Below, one piece after another: positions 34,234 through 43,238 of a stretch of DNA of 64,000 nucleotides (position 1 is the stretch's first letter; every line of letters starts with the position of its first letter). Made by a program: the position numbers and the translations under genes. Under the pieces are notes generated by a model, which did not search any database, was not told the origin of the DNA, and saw only the letters and a program-made list of their open reading frames with translations. This stretch comes from a candidate division WOR-3 bacterium (GTDB lineage: Bacteria; SDB-A): contig JAFGSQ010000016.1 in NCBI GenBank assembly GCA_016934535.1, forward strand, positions 1-64,000. Direction: 5' to 3'.

Positions 34234-35406
34234 TCAGAAATCACTTTTTGGGAGCAAAGTAATTCTTAACTTTTCTAGTATTTTTTTTTCGTTCGCTTCA
34301 AAGATGCCGCAAAGTTCTCCGACAGCGGCCGTCAGGGGTTTGGTCCGCTTGTCAAAGTTGACAAGCTGCCTTATTCTGAGAGGATCGAACCATTTGTAGT
34401 ACATTTTCATAAAATTGCGGGGGTTGGAGGAATTAGACAGTGCCGACGAGATGACCTCATCGTGTCTGTAGCGGTTCAGAAATTCCGCGATTTTCCCGCA
34501 GGTTGGACTGAATCCGCTTTCAGGCAATAAAACTCTCCATCTTTTCACTTCTTTGTAGTGACAGGCTATTTCAGCGAATATTTCGGGGGAAGGGAGTACG
34601 CTCAGGTTCTTTTTGTGCTCGTAAAGAGCTCTGACGGAAGCGGCCGTACCGTAAGGCGTCCTCACCGAAATTCTCGGTGAGGCCGAAACGTGAATCTCTG
34701 AAGCGTGTTTCACTTTTCCATGATAGATGAGTTTGCGCAGAAAATAAAAATCTTCACCGGCTTTCCTTCTGTTGAATCCTCCTACGGCCAAAAAAGCCTT
34801 TTTCCGGAAAGTCATGGAAGAACCGACGGGCCAAAAAATGTAAGGATTACCTGTTGTAAGAAGGGCGTAATGATAATAACGAAGGTAAATCTCGTATTTT
34901 ACCAGAGCTGCGGCGTGTTCATTTTCTTCAGGAAATTCATGAACAGTGTCAACTGTGAGTCCTGCAAGAGCGGGATCTTTATCGTACTCAGAAAGAACGA
35001 GACCGAAAAAACCTTCGCACAATGCTACATCCGCGTCCAGCGATATCATAATATCATCCGGGCCGAGGAACCGGCAGGCCTCATCGAATCCCGCTTTCCT
35101 TGCTGAACCGACGCCGGCCTCTTTTTCAGAAAAACAATTATCTTCATTGCATCTGTCAAGAACTGTTACTCCCGGAAAGCAAGTTTTTACCGAGTCTATT
35201 GTCATTAAGTTATTTTTCTTTACATCAAGAGGGGCTGAACAGGAATTGTTTACGACAAGTATAACTATGCCGTCATGTCCCGTCAGTTTTTCAGAAACCG
35301 AAGCAATAGTTTCCAAAACCGAGGGGTACTCCCGGCAAGCCGGAATTACAACAGCAATTTTTCTCTTCAAGTCACACGAAATCACTGATTTTATCGAAAA
35401 CGGCAT
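34234..35406 (-). CDS. Family 2 glycosyltransferase
   Basis: 390 residues. A GT-A fold glycosyltransferase is indicated by the N-terminal strand KIAVVIPACREYPSVLETIASV, a DxD-like motif in MISLDADVALCEGF (about 113-126), PVGSSMTFRKKAFLAVGGFNRRKAGEDFYFLRKL (acceptor/ED motif region) and SPRISVRTPYG. No transmembrane segment is seen, unlike many polysaccharide synthases. Donor and acceptor cannot be predicted. The ATG at 35406 overlaps miaA by 35 bp without a ribosome site; a TTG at 35370, directly after the miaA stop, is a real alternative. Confidence 0.8.
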   Translation of the reverse strand: MPFSIKSVISCDLKRKIAVVIPACREYPSVLETIASVSEKLTGHDGIVILVVNNSCSAPLDVKKNNLMTIDSVKTCFPGVTVLDRCNEDNCFSEKEAGVGSARKAGFDEACRFLGPDDIMISLDADVALCEGFFGLVLSEYDKDPALAGLTVDTVHEFPEENEHAAALVKYEIYLRYYHYALLTTGNPYIFWPVGSSMTFRKKAFLAVGGFNRRKAGEDFYFLRKLIYHGKVKHASEIHVSASPRISVRTPYGTAASVRALYEHKKNLSVLPSPEIFAEIACHYKEVKRWRVLLPESGFSPTCGKIAEFLNRYRHDEVISSALSNSSNPRNFMKMYYKWFDPLRIRQLVNFDKRTKPLTAAVGELCGIFEANEKKILEKLRITLLPKSDF

Positions 35407-36265
35407 CTTGGTCGTCGGGAGAGAACCATTCTATTTTTAGACCTTTTTTCTCCATTCTCCTGTACCAGGAATTCTGCCGCTTTGAAAAAGCGACAATGTC
35501 CGACCTCAAACCCCTGAAAAAAAAGTCAAAAGTATATTCGCCTTTCAGATATCCGATACACCACCTGTATTCCAGTCCCAAAGACTTGAGCCAATCCTCG
35601 GAAACTCCCTTTTCGCAGAGAAAGTACACTTCGTCTATCATTCCCTGTTCTATTCTCATCTCAAGCCTTTTCGTTATCATCGATTTTTGAAGGCTTCTCT
35701 CCAACTTCAGTCCTATTGTCAGAAAACGGGCGTCAGGATGACTGATCTCCGGAACGTCTCCCGGACTGCCGTCGCTTCGGAATATCTCAATTTTTCTCAG
35801 CAATTTTCTTTTTTCGATTCTCTCAGGAGTTTCTATCCCCGCTTCTTTCGCGGCTTCAATTAAACCCGCGCGGGAACCGTCGAGTTTTTTTCTCGCTCCG
35901 TGATCCGGTTTGACTGAGGGGATTTCGTATCTGTTAAGGATGCAATCCAGATAGAGAGCCGTCCCTCCGCATATAACCGGAAGCTTGGATCTGTCCGTAA
36001 TATCTTCTATTGCTCTGTATGCGAGATACTGGAAAATTTTAAGATTGAAAAATTCGCCGGGCTGAACTATGTCCACCAGATGAAATTTCACCCTTTTTAA
36101 TTCATCCATGTCCTTTCCCGTGCCGATATCGAGACCTTCGTAAACCTGTCTGGAATCAGCAGAGACGATCTCTCCTGAAAACTTTTCGGCGCACTTTACC
36201 GCCATTGATGTTTTACCGCTCGCAGTGGGCCCCAGAATGACTATGACAGGAAAGTTTTTTTTCAC
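35372..36265 (-). CDS. miaA: tRNA dimethylallyltransferase MiaA
   Basis: 297 residues. It prenylates N6 of A37 in tRNAs reading codons that start with U. The P-loop ILGPTASGKTSMAV (about 10-23) and SADSRQVYEGLDIGTGK (about 36-52) are diagnostic, as are PVICGGTALYLDCIL and the C-terminal KRQNSWYRRM that binds the tRNA. It overlaps the phosphorylase gene by four bases upstream. Confidence 0.95.
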   Translation of the reverse strand: MKKNFPVIVILGPTASGKTSMAVKCAEKFSGEIVSADSRQVYEGLDIGTGKDMDELKRVKFHLVDIVQPGEFFNLKIFQYLAYRAIEDITDRSKLPVICGGTALYLDCILNRYEIPSVKPDHGARKKLDGSRAGLIEAAKEAGIETPERIEKRKLLRKIEIFRSDGSPGDVPEISHPDARFLTIGLKLERSLQKSMITKRLEMRIEQGMIDEVYFLCEKGVSEDWLKSLGLEYRWCIGYLKGEYTFDFFFRGLRSDIVAFSKRQNSWYRRMEKKGLKIEWFSPDDQDAVFDKISDFV

Positions 36266-37122
36266 TCCTGTTCTTTTGAGCCTATTTTCGCTCTTTCTAG
36301 AAAATTTATAATCAAATCTTCCAAAGTCCTTCCTCCGACGGTCGCGTATTTGTTCATAGATTCTTCGTCTGCCGGAGTCATTGAATCAGGATCGTTGATG
36401 TTTGTTATAACCGACAGACCCAGCACATCCATTCCCATGTGAACGGCTGCTATCACTTCCGAGACTGTCGACATGCCTACGGCGTCTGCCCCCAAAATCC
36501 TGAGCATTTTTGTCTCGGCGGCCGTTTCGAAAGCCGGTCCGAGAACTGCGGCATATACCCCGAAATGTAACCGTATTTTCAAAAGGCTCGATACTTCATC
36601 GGCAATTCTTATATAATCGGGAGTGTAAGCGTGCGCCATCATCGGAAATCTTTGCCCAAATATGTCTATATTAGGCCCGGTCAGTGGATTTTTACACTGA
36701 AGGTTTATGTGATCGGTGATTACCATGACGTCGCCTTCCTTCATTTCTTTTCTCAAACCTCCGGCTGAATTTGTTATCACCACCATTCTCGTTCCCAGCC
36801 AGCCGATCATTCTGAGAGCCCGCACGATTTCCCATTCCCCAAAACCTTCGTAATGATGAAGCCGTCCGTTCATAATCGCGGCTCTTTTGCCGCAAAGGTC
36901 GCCGAAATAAATGACGCCTTCGTGGGTCGGCGCGGTCGGGTCGAAAAGACCGGGGACATTTTTCATCTGTATTTCGAGGTCAATTTTAGAGTAGTGCCTT
37001 AGAATTCCGGACAGGCCGGAACCGAGTATCACCAAAACCTCAGGATCTCCGGCTCCCTGCTCGTCCATCCAATTTGCTCCGGTCTGAATTATCTGGTGTT
37101 CGAGAAATGCCTTGTAGTTCAT
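36262..37122 (-). CDS. punA: Purine nucleoside phosphorylase
   Basis: 286 residues, matching the trimeric purine nucleoside phosphorylase family (inosine and guanosine cleavage with phosphate). Phosphate-site residues appear in VILGSGLSGILRHY (about 31-44) and NGRLHHYEGFGEWE (about 80-93). VVITNSAGGLRKEM, GPAFETAAETKMLRILGADAVGMSTVSEVIAA and VITNINDPDS complete the purine and ribose pocket. It catalyses salvage in the cytoplasm. It lies 9 bp after the peptidase gene and overlaps miaA. The symbol is given by family; substrate range is not certain. Confidence 0.93.
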   Translation of the reverse strand: MNYKAFLEHQIIQTGANWMDEQGAGDPEVLVILGSGLSGILRHYSKIDLEIQMKNVPGLFDPTAPTHEGVIYFGDLCGKRAAIMNGRLHHYEGFGEWEIVRALRMIGWLGTRMVVITNSAGGLRKEMKEGDVMVITDHINLQCKNPLTGPNIDIFGQRFPMMAHAYTPDYIRIADEVSSLLKIRLHFGVYAAVLGPAFETAAETKMLRILGADAVGMSTVSEVIAAVHMGMDVLGLSVITNINDPDSMTPADEESMNKYATVGGRTLEDLIINFLERAKIGSKEQE

Positions 37123-37131
37123 CAGATCCGC

Positions 37132-39978
37132 CTATAATACGGTGAACTTGCAAACTGAAACATTTACTCCTCTTTTCAACACCGCGAAATAACTGGACTG
37201 AGGAAGAAGATTCCCTCTGCGGTCTGTCAGATTTATTTCAAAGGGTCCGGATCTAAAAACATCCTCGCTTCTTATGATCCTGCCCGTTATGTCGAACAAA
37301 ATGAACTCCGCAGGATCGGATGAGCTGGCTCCCGTGACGTAAAAAACAGCAGTTCCTCTGTTAAAAAGCGAAGAAGGCTTGATTGACAAAACACGGTTTT
37401 CGGGAATCAGGACAATTTCTTCTTCGACACCGAGGGGATTGTACATTCTTATGTCGTCGACGAACCAGCCTTCACGCGTTACCGAACCGTCTGAATGAAA
37501 CCTGAACCTGAATTTTACCGTGCTGCCGACAGGTATCATGTTCAAATCGTATGAAGTCTCGTGCCAGACACTGTCTGTTCCAAATCTTGAACTGATTGTA
37601 TTCCATGTCGTTCCGTTCAGCGAATACTCTACCAATACGGTGTCCCATCCCGATTCTGTGTTGTAACGTTCCCAAAACATGAAAACGCAGTCATTTCCGA
37701 CGAGCATGTCCTGCGATATCAAACTCGCGTTGACGCTGTTCGAGTAAACGTGCGTGGCGGAGTTACCGCAATACCAGCTGTGAGTCGGACTGTGAGACCT
37801 GTATTCGGTTATGTGCCACTGATCACTGGTTCCCGAATGAGTCCACGTTCCCTGTCCGTTTTCGACCGAGTCGATAAACCCCTGAAAACCGACGAGAAAA
37901 CCTAAAGTGTCTACAGTGTTAACGACCGAAGACAATTCGACAGTAACCTCTAAATTGACGAGAGTTCCTACCGAAACGGCGGGATCAACGTAAACCGAAA
38001 ATCCTCCCGCGACCGCAGTCGAACAGGAAGCCAGGCTGTCAAGGTGTGCCGTAGAATCGAGAGCCGTGACACCTGCGGTCAAAGAAGACAGGGTCACGTC
38101 TATGTCGTAACCGGTGGACAGTCCGGTGTTGAGAAGAGTTATGACAGCGGAAACAGTGTCGCCGGGCATCTGGCAAACCGGAGAGAAAGAATGATCGGAT
38201 ATTATTATGGCTGCATTTTGAGGGAGAGAGTATGCCTGTATCGCGTCTAAGTCGTAACCCGGAGTGCCGCCTGTGTAAGAACCGTTGCCGTCGTCGACAA
38301 GCATGACGTACCTTGCTTCAGTTAAATTCGAGGAATTTATGTCTATTCCTGATGTACCGCTGGTCATTCCGACAAAAAACCAGGGTCCGGACCAAGTCGG
38401 GAAGTTGCCGACGTAAACACTGCACGCTTCAGCAGTTCCGTCGTTTCCTTCATATATGATCATGTCCGGTCCAGGTCTGTTCCTGACAGGTGTGTCAGGT
38501 CCCATGTCGAAAACGGCCCATCCCTGTCTTTGTCCGGTTTCAAATCTGACACCGAGTGAAAGATACTGGCCGTCCGGCGCTCCAAGCGCGTTTACCGTCA
38601 GGGTGTGGTTTTGATCGTTGTAATTAGGAACGTTGCATATCGGTATTTTGAAAGCATAGGAAGAGTCCCAGGGAGCCAATTGGACGTCGACTCTCGTGAA
38701 GGTGTCCGCGGTCGTGGTTATTCCCGTCACAGTCTTGGGTTTGTATCCCGGAGCTTCAATTTTTATGGAATATGTTCCGGGCAAAACGTATCTGTGATAA
38801 TCGCCGAAATCCGCGTCAGTATATACGGGCCAACCTATCTCCAGGACTTTTACGCTTGCCCAGAGAGGATTTCCCGTCACTGAGTCCGTCACTGTGCCGG
38901 CGATACCTTGTGAAGCTTTCTGAATCAGGACGAACATCGCACTGTCTTCCCTGTTGCAGATAGCTTCTATCGAATTTGCCGGAGGGTTTTTTATAAGACA
39001 AATTTCAACAGTTGAACCAATGCAGCCGGAAACTCCGTAATCGTAATCTTTGGTCGGTCCGTTTATATAATACATCGTGTGGGAACCCTGTCCGTGTGAA
39101 TAACCTGTGATCACCGAATAGTAGCCCCACAAATTGTCGTACACGGCGGCGTCTTTTGGAGCGTCGTAGTGATAGCTCCACGCCTGGGATATCTGGACCG
39201 TTCCACCGTGATATGATGCGGCCGAGGAAAAATTCCTTGATCTCATGAGTTCTCCGAGAGCCCGGCTTTCGGGTTGGGAAAACGGGCTGGTGCTGGACCC
39301 CTCCCTGTCCCACATGTAGCCGTAATCGCGGTTTATATCGACACCGTTGGCGTTGTACCTTGTCAGATTGGTCCTTCCGTCGGGATTCATCATGGGAATA
39401 ATCCATATTTCCCTGTTGTCGACGAGGCTGGTCAGATAGGGGTTGGCTCCATATCCCTGACAGAGTCTGTAAGCCAGCCAAAGACAGACTTCGACGCTCG
39501 GAGTTTCGTCTCCGTGATGATTGCCGTCGAAACGTATCTCCGGTTCAAATTCGTTTTGATGAGGATTGTCCGTGATTTTTATTGCCTGTATGACTCTGTT
39601 CTGAATCGAATACCCGAGAGTCTCAACAGACACGATGTTCGGATTTGACACGGCAAGACTCTCGATGAACGCTACTGTCTGAGAGTGACTGTGATAAGCC
39701 GACCAATCGGGTTGGCTGAAAAGGCTGTCCAGGTATTTTGAGTAATCATCTACTATTATCTCTACATCGTAACCTCTCGATTCCACTTCCTCTATCATTC
39801 TTTCAGTCAAAACGGTTTCTATCAGCCTCGGACCGACAATCCTGTCCGGGACCGTTCTTATGTTCCTGCACTCAAGCCTTACGTCGTCCGAGTGAAGCCT
39901 GATTCTCACGACACTCTCTTTCGCCTGAACGCTTGAAAATGCCGCAAAGACTAAAATCAAACCAAAAAGTCTTTTCAT
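37132..39978 (-). CDS. Secreted M14 zinc carboxypeptidase with multi-domain tail
   Basis: 948 residues from the ATG at 39978, preceded by AGGAG; an upstream TTG at 39993 lies before that site. A signal peptide (about 1-19) is followed by an M14 peptidase domain (about 85-355). The zinc motif HxxE is H155-E158 (NHHGDETPSVE), a later His is in ASYHGGT, and the catalytic-type Glu is in STVEICL. Then come a carboxypeptidase regulatory-like domain (about 360-435), a CARDB-like segment, a MAM-like beta domain (GWFVDDIRMYN) and a FlgD/type-IX-sorting-like C-terminus (FILFDITGRIIRSE, then YFAVLKRG). It probably degrades peptides outside the cell. Confidence 0.87.
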   Translation of the reverse strand: MKRLFGLILVFAAFSSVQAKESVVRIRLHSDDVRLECRNIRTVPDRIVGPRLIETVLTERMIEEVESRGYDVEIIVDDYSKYLDSLFSQPDWSAYHSHSQTVAFIESLAVSNPNIVSVETLGYSIQNRVIQAIKITDNPHQNEFEPEIRFDGNHHGDETPSVEVCLWLAYRLCQGYGANPYLTSLVDNREIWIIPMMNPDGRTNLTRYNANGVDINRDYGYMWDREGSSTSPFSQPESRALGELMRSRNFSSAASYHGGTVQISQAWSYHYDAPKDAAVYDNLWGYYSVITGYSHGQGSHTMYYINGPTKDYDYGVSGCIGSTVEICLIKNPPANSIEAICNREDSAMFVLIQKASQGIAGTVTDSVTGNPLWASVKVLEIGWPVYTDADFGDYHRYVLPGTYSIKIEAPGYKPKTVTGITTTADTFTRVDVQLAPWDSSYAFKIPICNVPNYNDQNHTLTVNALGAPDGQYLSLGVRFETGQRQGWAVFDMGPDTPVRNRPGPDMIIYEGNDGTAEACSVYVGNFPTWSGPWFFVGMTSGTSGIDINSSNLTEARYVMLVDDGNGSYTGGTPGYDLDAIQAYSLPQNAAIIISDHSFSPVCQMPGDTVSAVITLLNTGLSTGYDIDVTLSSLTAGVTALDSTAHLDSLASCSTAVAGGFSVYVDPAVSVGTLVNLEVTVELSSVVNTVDTLGFLVGFQGFIDSVENGQGTWTHSGTSDQWHITEYRSHSPTHSWYCGNSATHVYSNSVNASLISQDMLVGNDCVFMFWERYNTESGWDTVLVEYSLNGTTWNTISSRFGTDSVWHETSYDLNMIPVGSTVKFRFRFHSDGSVTREGWFVDDIRMYNPLGVEEEIVLIPENRVLSIKPSSLFNRGTAVFYVTGASSSDPAEFILFDITGRIIRSEDVFRSGPFEINLTDRRGNLLPQSSYFAVLKRGVNVSVCKFTVL

Positions 39979-40014
39979 ATCCTCTCCTAGCAAGGTAAAA
40001 TTTTCAGATACTTG

Positions 40015-40043
40015 TTGACTAATTTTGAGGCTCTAAATATACT
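40015..40043 (+). promoter_or_regulatory. Promoter for the glycine-cleavage / oxidoreductase operon
   Basis: TTGACT (40015-40020), 17-bp spacer, TATACT (40038-40043), five of six consensus bases in each. The start near 40050 leaves a leader of about 44 nt, too short for a glycine riboswitch, with CGGAG before the gcvT ATG. Confidence 0.75.
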
Positions 40044-40093
40044 AATATACATTGTGCCAGACCTATAATCAACAAGAATTGAACGGAGTAAAT

Positions 40094-41203
40094 ATGACTG
40101 AACCGGAACTCAAGACGACACCTTTTTACGAAGAACACCTGAAAAATGCAGCAAAAATAGTGCCGTTCGCGGGTTTTAAAATGCCCATCCAGTATCCCGC
40201 CGGAATTGTATCCGAAGTTTTAAACGTCCGCACAACGGCGGGATTGTTCGACGTCTCTCACATGGGCGAAATCGAAATCAGGGGCAAGCAAGCTGCGGAT
40301 TTTGTCAATTTCATAGTCACAAACGATGTCTCGAACCTGCCCGATAAAGGAGTACTGTACACTGCCATGTGCTACCCCGGAGGCGGGATAGTTGACGATT
40401 TACTTGTCTACAGACTCGAGAATTACTTCCTTCTCGTGGTCAACGCTTCCAACATAGAAAAAGATTTCAGCTGGATAACTGAGAACTCAGCAGGATTCGA
40501 TGTTGAGATCGCCAATAAATCCGATGAAACGGCGCAACTTGCGCTACAGGGACCCGTTTCGGAAAAAATAATGCAAAACATTGCCGACATAGATTACGGA
40601 TCTCTCGGATTTTATCAGAGCGCCCGGACTGAAATCGAAAATGTGCCCGTTATCATATCCAGGACAGGTTACACGGGAGAAGACGGCTTTGAGATTTATT
40701 CCCCCGCAGACAGGTCTACTTTTCTCTGGCAAAAAATTCTTGACGCCGGAGAGAAATTTTCCGCATGCCCTGTTGGCCTTGCCGCCAGAGACATTTTGCG
40801 GCTCGAAATGTGCTATTGCCTTTACGGGAATGACATATCAAAAGACACCACACCGCTGGAAGCAGGATTAGGATGGGTGGTAAAACTTGAAAAACAGGAT
40901 TTTGTAGGGAAGAAAGTTTTACTCGATCAGAAACAAAACGGAGTGGACCGAAGGCTTGTTCATTTCGTGATGAACGGGAAAGGAGTCGCCAGGAAAGGAT
41001 TCGCCATACATTCCGCCGGCGAAGTTGTCGGAGAAGTGACCAGCGGCGCTTATTCCCCAATTCTCGACAAAAGCGTAGGCATGGGATATGTTAAAACAGG
41101 CCATCACAAGATAAATTCACGGATTGACATAGACGTCAGATCAAAATTATTTGAAGCGGTCATCGTCAAACCGCCTTTTTACAAAAACGCAACGCACAAA
41201 TAA
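40094..41203 (+). CDS. gcvT: Glycine cleavage T protein (aminomethyltransferase)
   Basis: 369 residues from the ATG at 40094, which follows GGAG; a GTG at 40052 would lie at the transcription start. GcvT moves the methylene from the H-protein lipoyl arm to tetrahydrofolate and frees ammonia. Seen are TPFYEEHLKNAAKIVPFAGFKMPIQYP, then FDVSHMGEIEIRG, RTGYTGEDGFEIY and ARDILRLEMCYCLYGND, all conserved in GcvT. It is first in an operon with gcvH and gcvPA. Confidence 0.96.
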   Translation: MTEPELKTTPFYEEHLKNAAKIVPFAGFKMPIQYPAGIVSEVLNVRTTAGLFDVSHMGEIEIRGKQAADFVNFIVTNDVSNLPDKGVLYTAMCYPGGGIVDDLLVYRLENYFLLVVNASNIEKDFSWITENSAGFDVEIANKSDETAQLALQGPVSEKIMQNIADIDYGSLGFYQSARTEIENVPVIISRTGYTGEDGFEIYSPADRSTFLWQKILDAGEKFSACPVGLAARDILRLEMCYCLYGNDISKDTTPLEAGLGWVVKLEKQDFVGKKVLLDQKQNGVDRRLVHFVMNGKGVARKGFAIHSAGEVVGEVTSGAYSPILDKSVGMGYVKTGHHKINSRIDIDVRSKLFEAVIVKPPFYKNATHK

Positions 41204-41230
41204 AAGTAATAATCAAAAGAAGGAGGACCG

Positions 41231-41632
41231 ATGTCCGAAACGACAATTATGCCGGATCTTTTTTACACAGCAACTCACGAATGGGTTAAAGTTGAAAACC
41301 AGAAAATCACGATCGGACTGACTGATTTCGCGCAACAAGAACTCTCAGACATTGTCTATTTGGAGTATCACGCCGCCGAAGGAGACATCGTAAAAAAAGG
41401 CGATTCCCTGTGCACAGTTGAAGCTGTGAAGACGGCAGAAGATATTTTTTCGCCTGTTGACGGCAAAATACTAAAGATAAATGTCGCTCTGCCGGACAAT
41501 CCTTCCTTGCTCAACAAAGAACCTTACGAAGGTGGATGGATAGCCGTTATAGAAACCTCCGAAGAATTTTCTCCAGCCTATCTTCTCAGCGCCGAAGATT
41601 ACAAAATGGTGGTGCTTGAAAGCGCTCATTAG
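41231..41632 (+). CDS. gcvH: Glycine cleavage H protein
   Basis: 133 residues. It carries the lipoyl arm that shuttles intermediates between the P, T and L proteins. The lipoylation site is the Lys in LCTVEAVKTAEDIFSPVDG (about residue 63). YTATHEWVKVENQKITIGLTDFAQQELSDIVYL is the usual opening and NKEPYEGGWIAVI the usual C-terminal strand. AGGAGG lies just before the ATG. Confidence 0.96.
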   Translation: MSETTIMPDLFYTATHEWVKVENQKITIGLTDFAQQELSDIVYLEYHAAEGDIVKKGDSLCTVEAVKTAEDIFSPVDGKILKINVALPDNPSLLNKEPYEGGWIAVIETSEEFSPAYLLSAEDYKMVVLESAH

Positions 41633-41640
41633 AGGAACGC

Positions 41641-42996
41641 ATGCCCTACATCCCTCACACAGATGACGATAAAAAGAATATGCTGGAAAGAATCGGATTT
41701 ACTGATTTTGATTCTCTCTTGAAAGACATATCACCGGACCTGCCGTGCAAAGATCATTTCGACCTGCCCAAAGGAATAACCGAATGCGAACTTATAAAAC
41801 TAATGCAAAAAACCGCTTCTCAAAACTGCGATTCCGTCAAAACACTGTGCTTCGCCGGAGGAGGAGTTTATGACCACTACATTCCTGCGGCTGTTCAGCA
41901 CATATCATCGAGACCCGAATTTTACACTGCATACACGCCATACCAACCGGAAGTGAGCCAGGGCACTCTTCAGGTTATCTTCGAATTTCAATCAATGATC
42001 TGCGAACTGACGGGCATGGATGTTTCCAACGCTTCAATGTACGACGGAGCAACAGCACTTTCTGAAGCTCTGATAATATGTTCAAAAATAAAAAAGAAGA
42101 ACAGGATAATTATTTCCCAATCATTTCACCCTTCGGTTCTTAAAGTTGCCGAGACTTATCTTTCTCACGGCTTCGAACTGGTCAAATGCCCGATAAACGA
42201 AGACGGTGCGACGGACATTAAAGAGATGGAAAAACTCTTGAACACAGATACGGCTGCTGTCGCGGTACCTTACACCAATTTTTTCGGGACGATTGAACCG
42301 ATCGCCGATTTCATTGTCGGAGCACGCTCCAAAGGAGTTCTGTCGGTGATTTACACGAATCCGCTTACACTTTCACTGCTCGAACCGCCGGGAGCATTCG
42401 GCGCCGATTTCACTGTAGGTGAAGGCCAACCTCTCGGTATAGAAATGTCATACGGCGGCCCTCTTCTCGGCATTTTCACCTCAAGAAGAGAACACATCAG
42501 AGCAATACCAGGAAGGATAATCGGTGAAACTTCCGACAAAAAGGGCAACACAGGATATGTGATGACCCTTCAAACCAGAGAGCAGCACATTAAGAGGGAA
42601 CGGGCAACGAGCAATATATGCACGAATCAGGCTCTGTGCGCACTCAGAGCGGCTGTTTATCTTGCCCTGATGGGGAAAAAAGGGCTTGAAGACGCCGCAC
42701 TGCGTTCTCACCAGAACGCTCAAAAACTGAATTCATCACTGACCGCAATTAATGGAATAAAAAACGTTTTCCCCGATTCCGCTTTTTTCAATGAATTTGC
42801 CATAGAATTGCCTGTTGACGCTTCCGTCGTTTCGGCAAAGATGCTGGAGAAAAACATAATCGCCGGAATTGATCTCGGAATTTTCGACAAGAAAAGAAAA
42901 AAACAGATTCTCATAGCTGTCACTGAGAAAAGAACCGACGGAGAACTCGAGTATTACGCTGATTCAATCAAAGAAGTTTTAAAGGAGGCCAAATGA
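41641..42996 (+). CDS. gcvPA: Glycine dehydrogenase (decarboxylating) subunit 1
   Basis: 451 residues, the N-terminal half of the split P protein. It opens PYIPHTDDDKKNMLERIGF and holds CFAGGGVYDHYIPAAVQHI, YTPYQPEVSQGTLQVIFEFQ and GMDVSNASMYDGATALSEA, all typical. In two-subunit systems it needs GcvPB, which holds the PLP lysine. No gcvPB follows: the next gene, overlapping by four bases, is a ferredoxin. The partner must be encoded elsewhere or the system is incomplete. Confidence 0.95.
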   Translation: MPYIPHTDDDKKNMLERIGFTDFDSLLKDISPDLPCKDHFDLPKGITECELIKLMQKTASQNCDSVKTLCFAGGGVYDHYIPAAVQHISSRPEFYTAYTPYQPEVSQGTLQVIFEFQSMICELTGMDVSNASMYDGATALSEALIICSKIKKKNRIIISQSFHPSVLKVAETYLSHGFELVKCPINEDGATDIKEMEKLLNTDTAAVAVPYTNFFGTIEPIADFIVGARSKGVLSVIYTNPLTLSLLEPPGAFGADFTVGEGQPLGIEMSYGGPLLGIFTSRREHIRAIPGRIIGETSDKKGNTGYVMTLQTREQHIKRERATSNICTNQALCALRAAVYLALMGKKGLEDAALRSHQNAQKLNSSLTAINGIKNVFPDSAFFNEFAIELPVDASVVSAKMLEKNIIAGIDLGIFDKKRKKQILIAVTEKRTDGELEYYADSIKEVLKEAK

Positions 42997-43229
42997 CCGC
43001 AGTTGAAACTTATCCCAAAGTAGTCATAAACGCTTCACTGTGCAAAGGATGCGGACTGTGCATAATAGCCTGCCCTAAAAATTGCCTTGTAGCTTCTCCC
43101 GATCTTAATGAAAAAAGCTTCCATCCCGCCGCTTATACTGGCGAAGGTTGCATAGGATGCGGGACGTGCTTTTACACATGCCCTGAACCCGGCGCCATAG
43201 AAGTTTATCCAAAAGATCACAAAGAATAG
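42993..43229 (+). CDS. 2[4Fe-4S] ferredoxin, delta subunit of 2-oxoacid oxidoreductase
   Basis: 78 residues. Two CxxCxxCxxxC clusters are complete: CKGCGLCIIACP and CIGCGTCFYTCP. Each ligates a [4Fe-4S] cluster. Its position directly before the alpha subunit gene identifies it as the electron-transfer subunit of the 2-oxoacid:ferredoxin oxidoreductase. AAAGGAGG precedes the ATG, which overlaps the gcvPA stop. Confidence 0.92.
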   Translation: MTAVETYPKVVINASLCKGCGLCIIACPKNCLVASPDLNEKSFHPAAYTGEGCIGCGTCFYTCPEPGAIEVYPKDHKE

Positions 43230-43238
43230 GAGAAAAAA

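Noticed and set aside
39979-40093. Possible glycine riboswitch before gcvT
   Set aside because: The predicted leader is about 44 nt, too short for the aptamer, and no matching stems were found.
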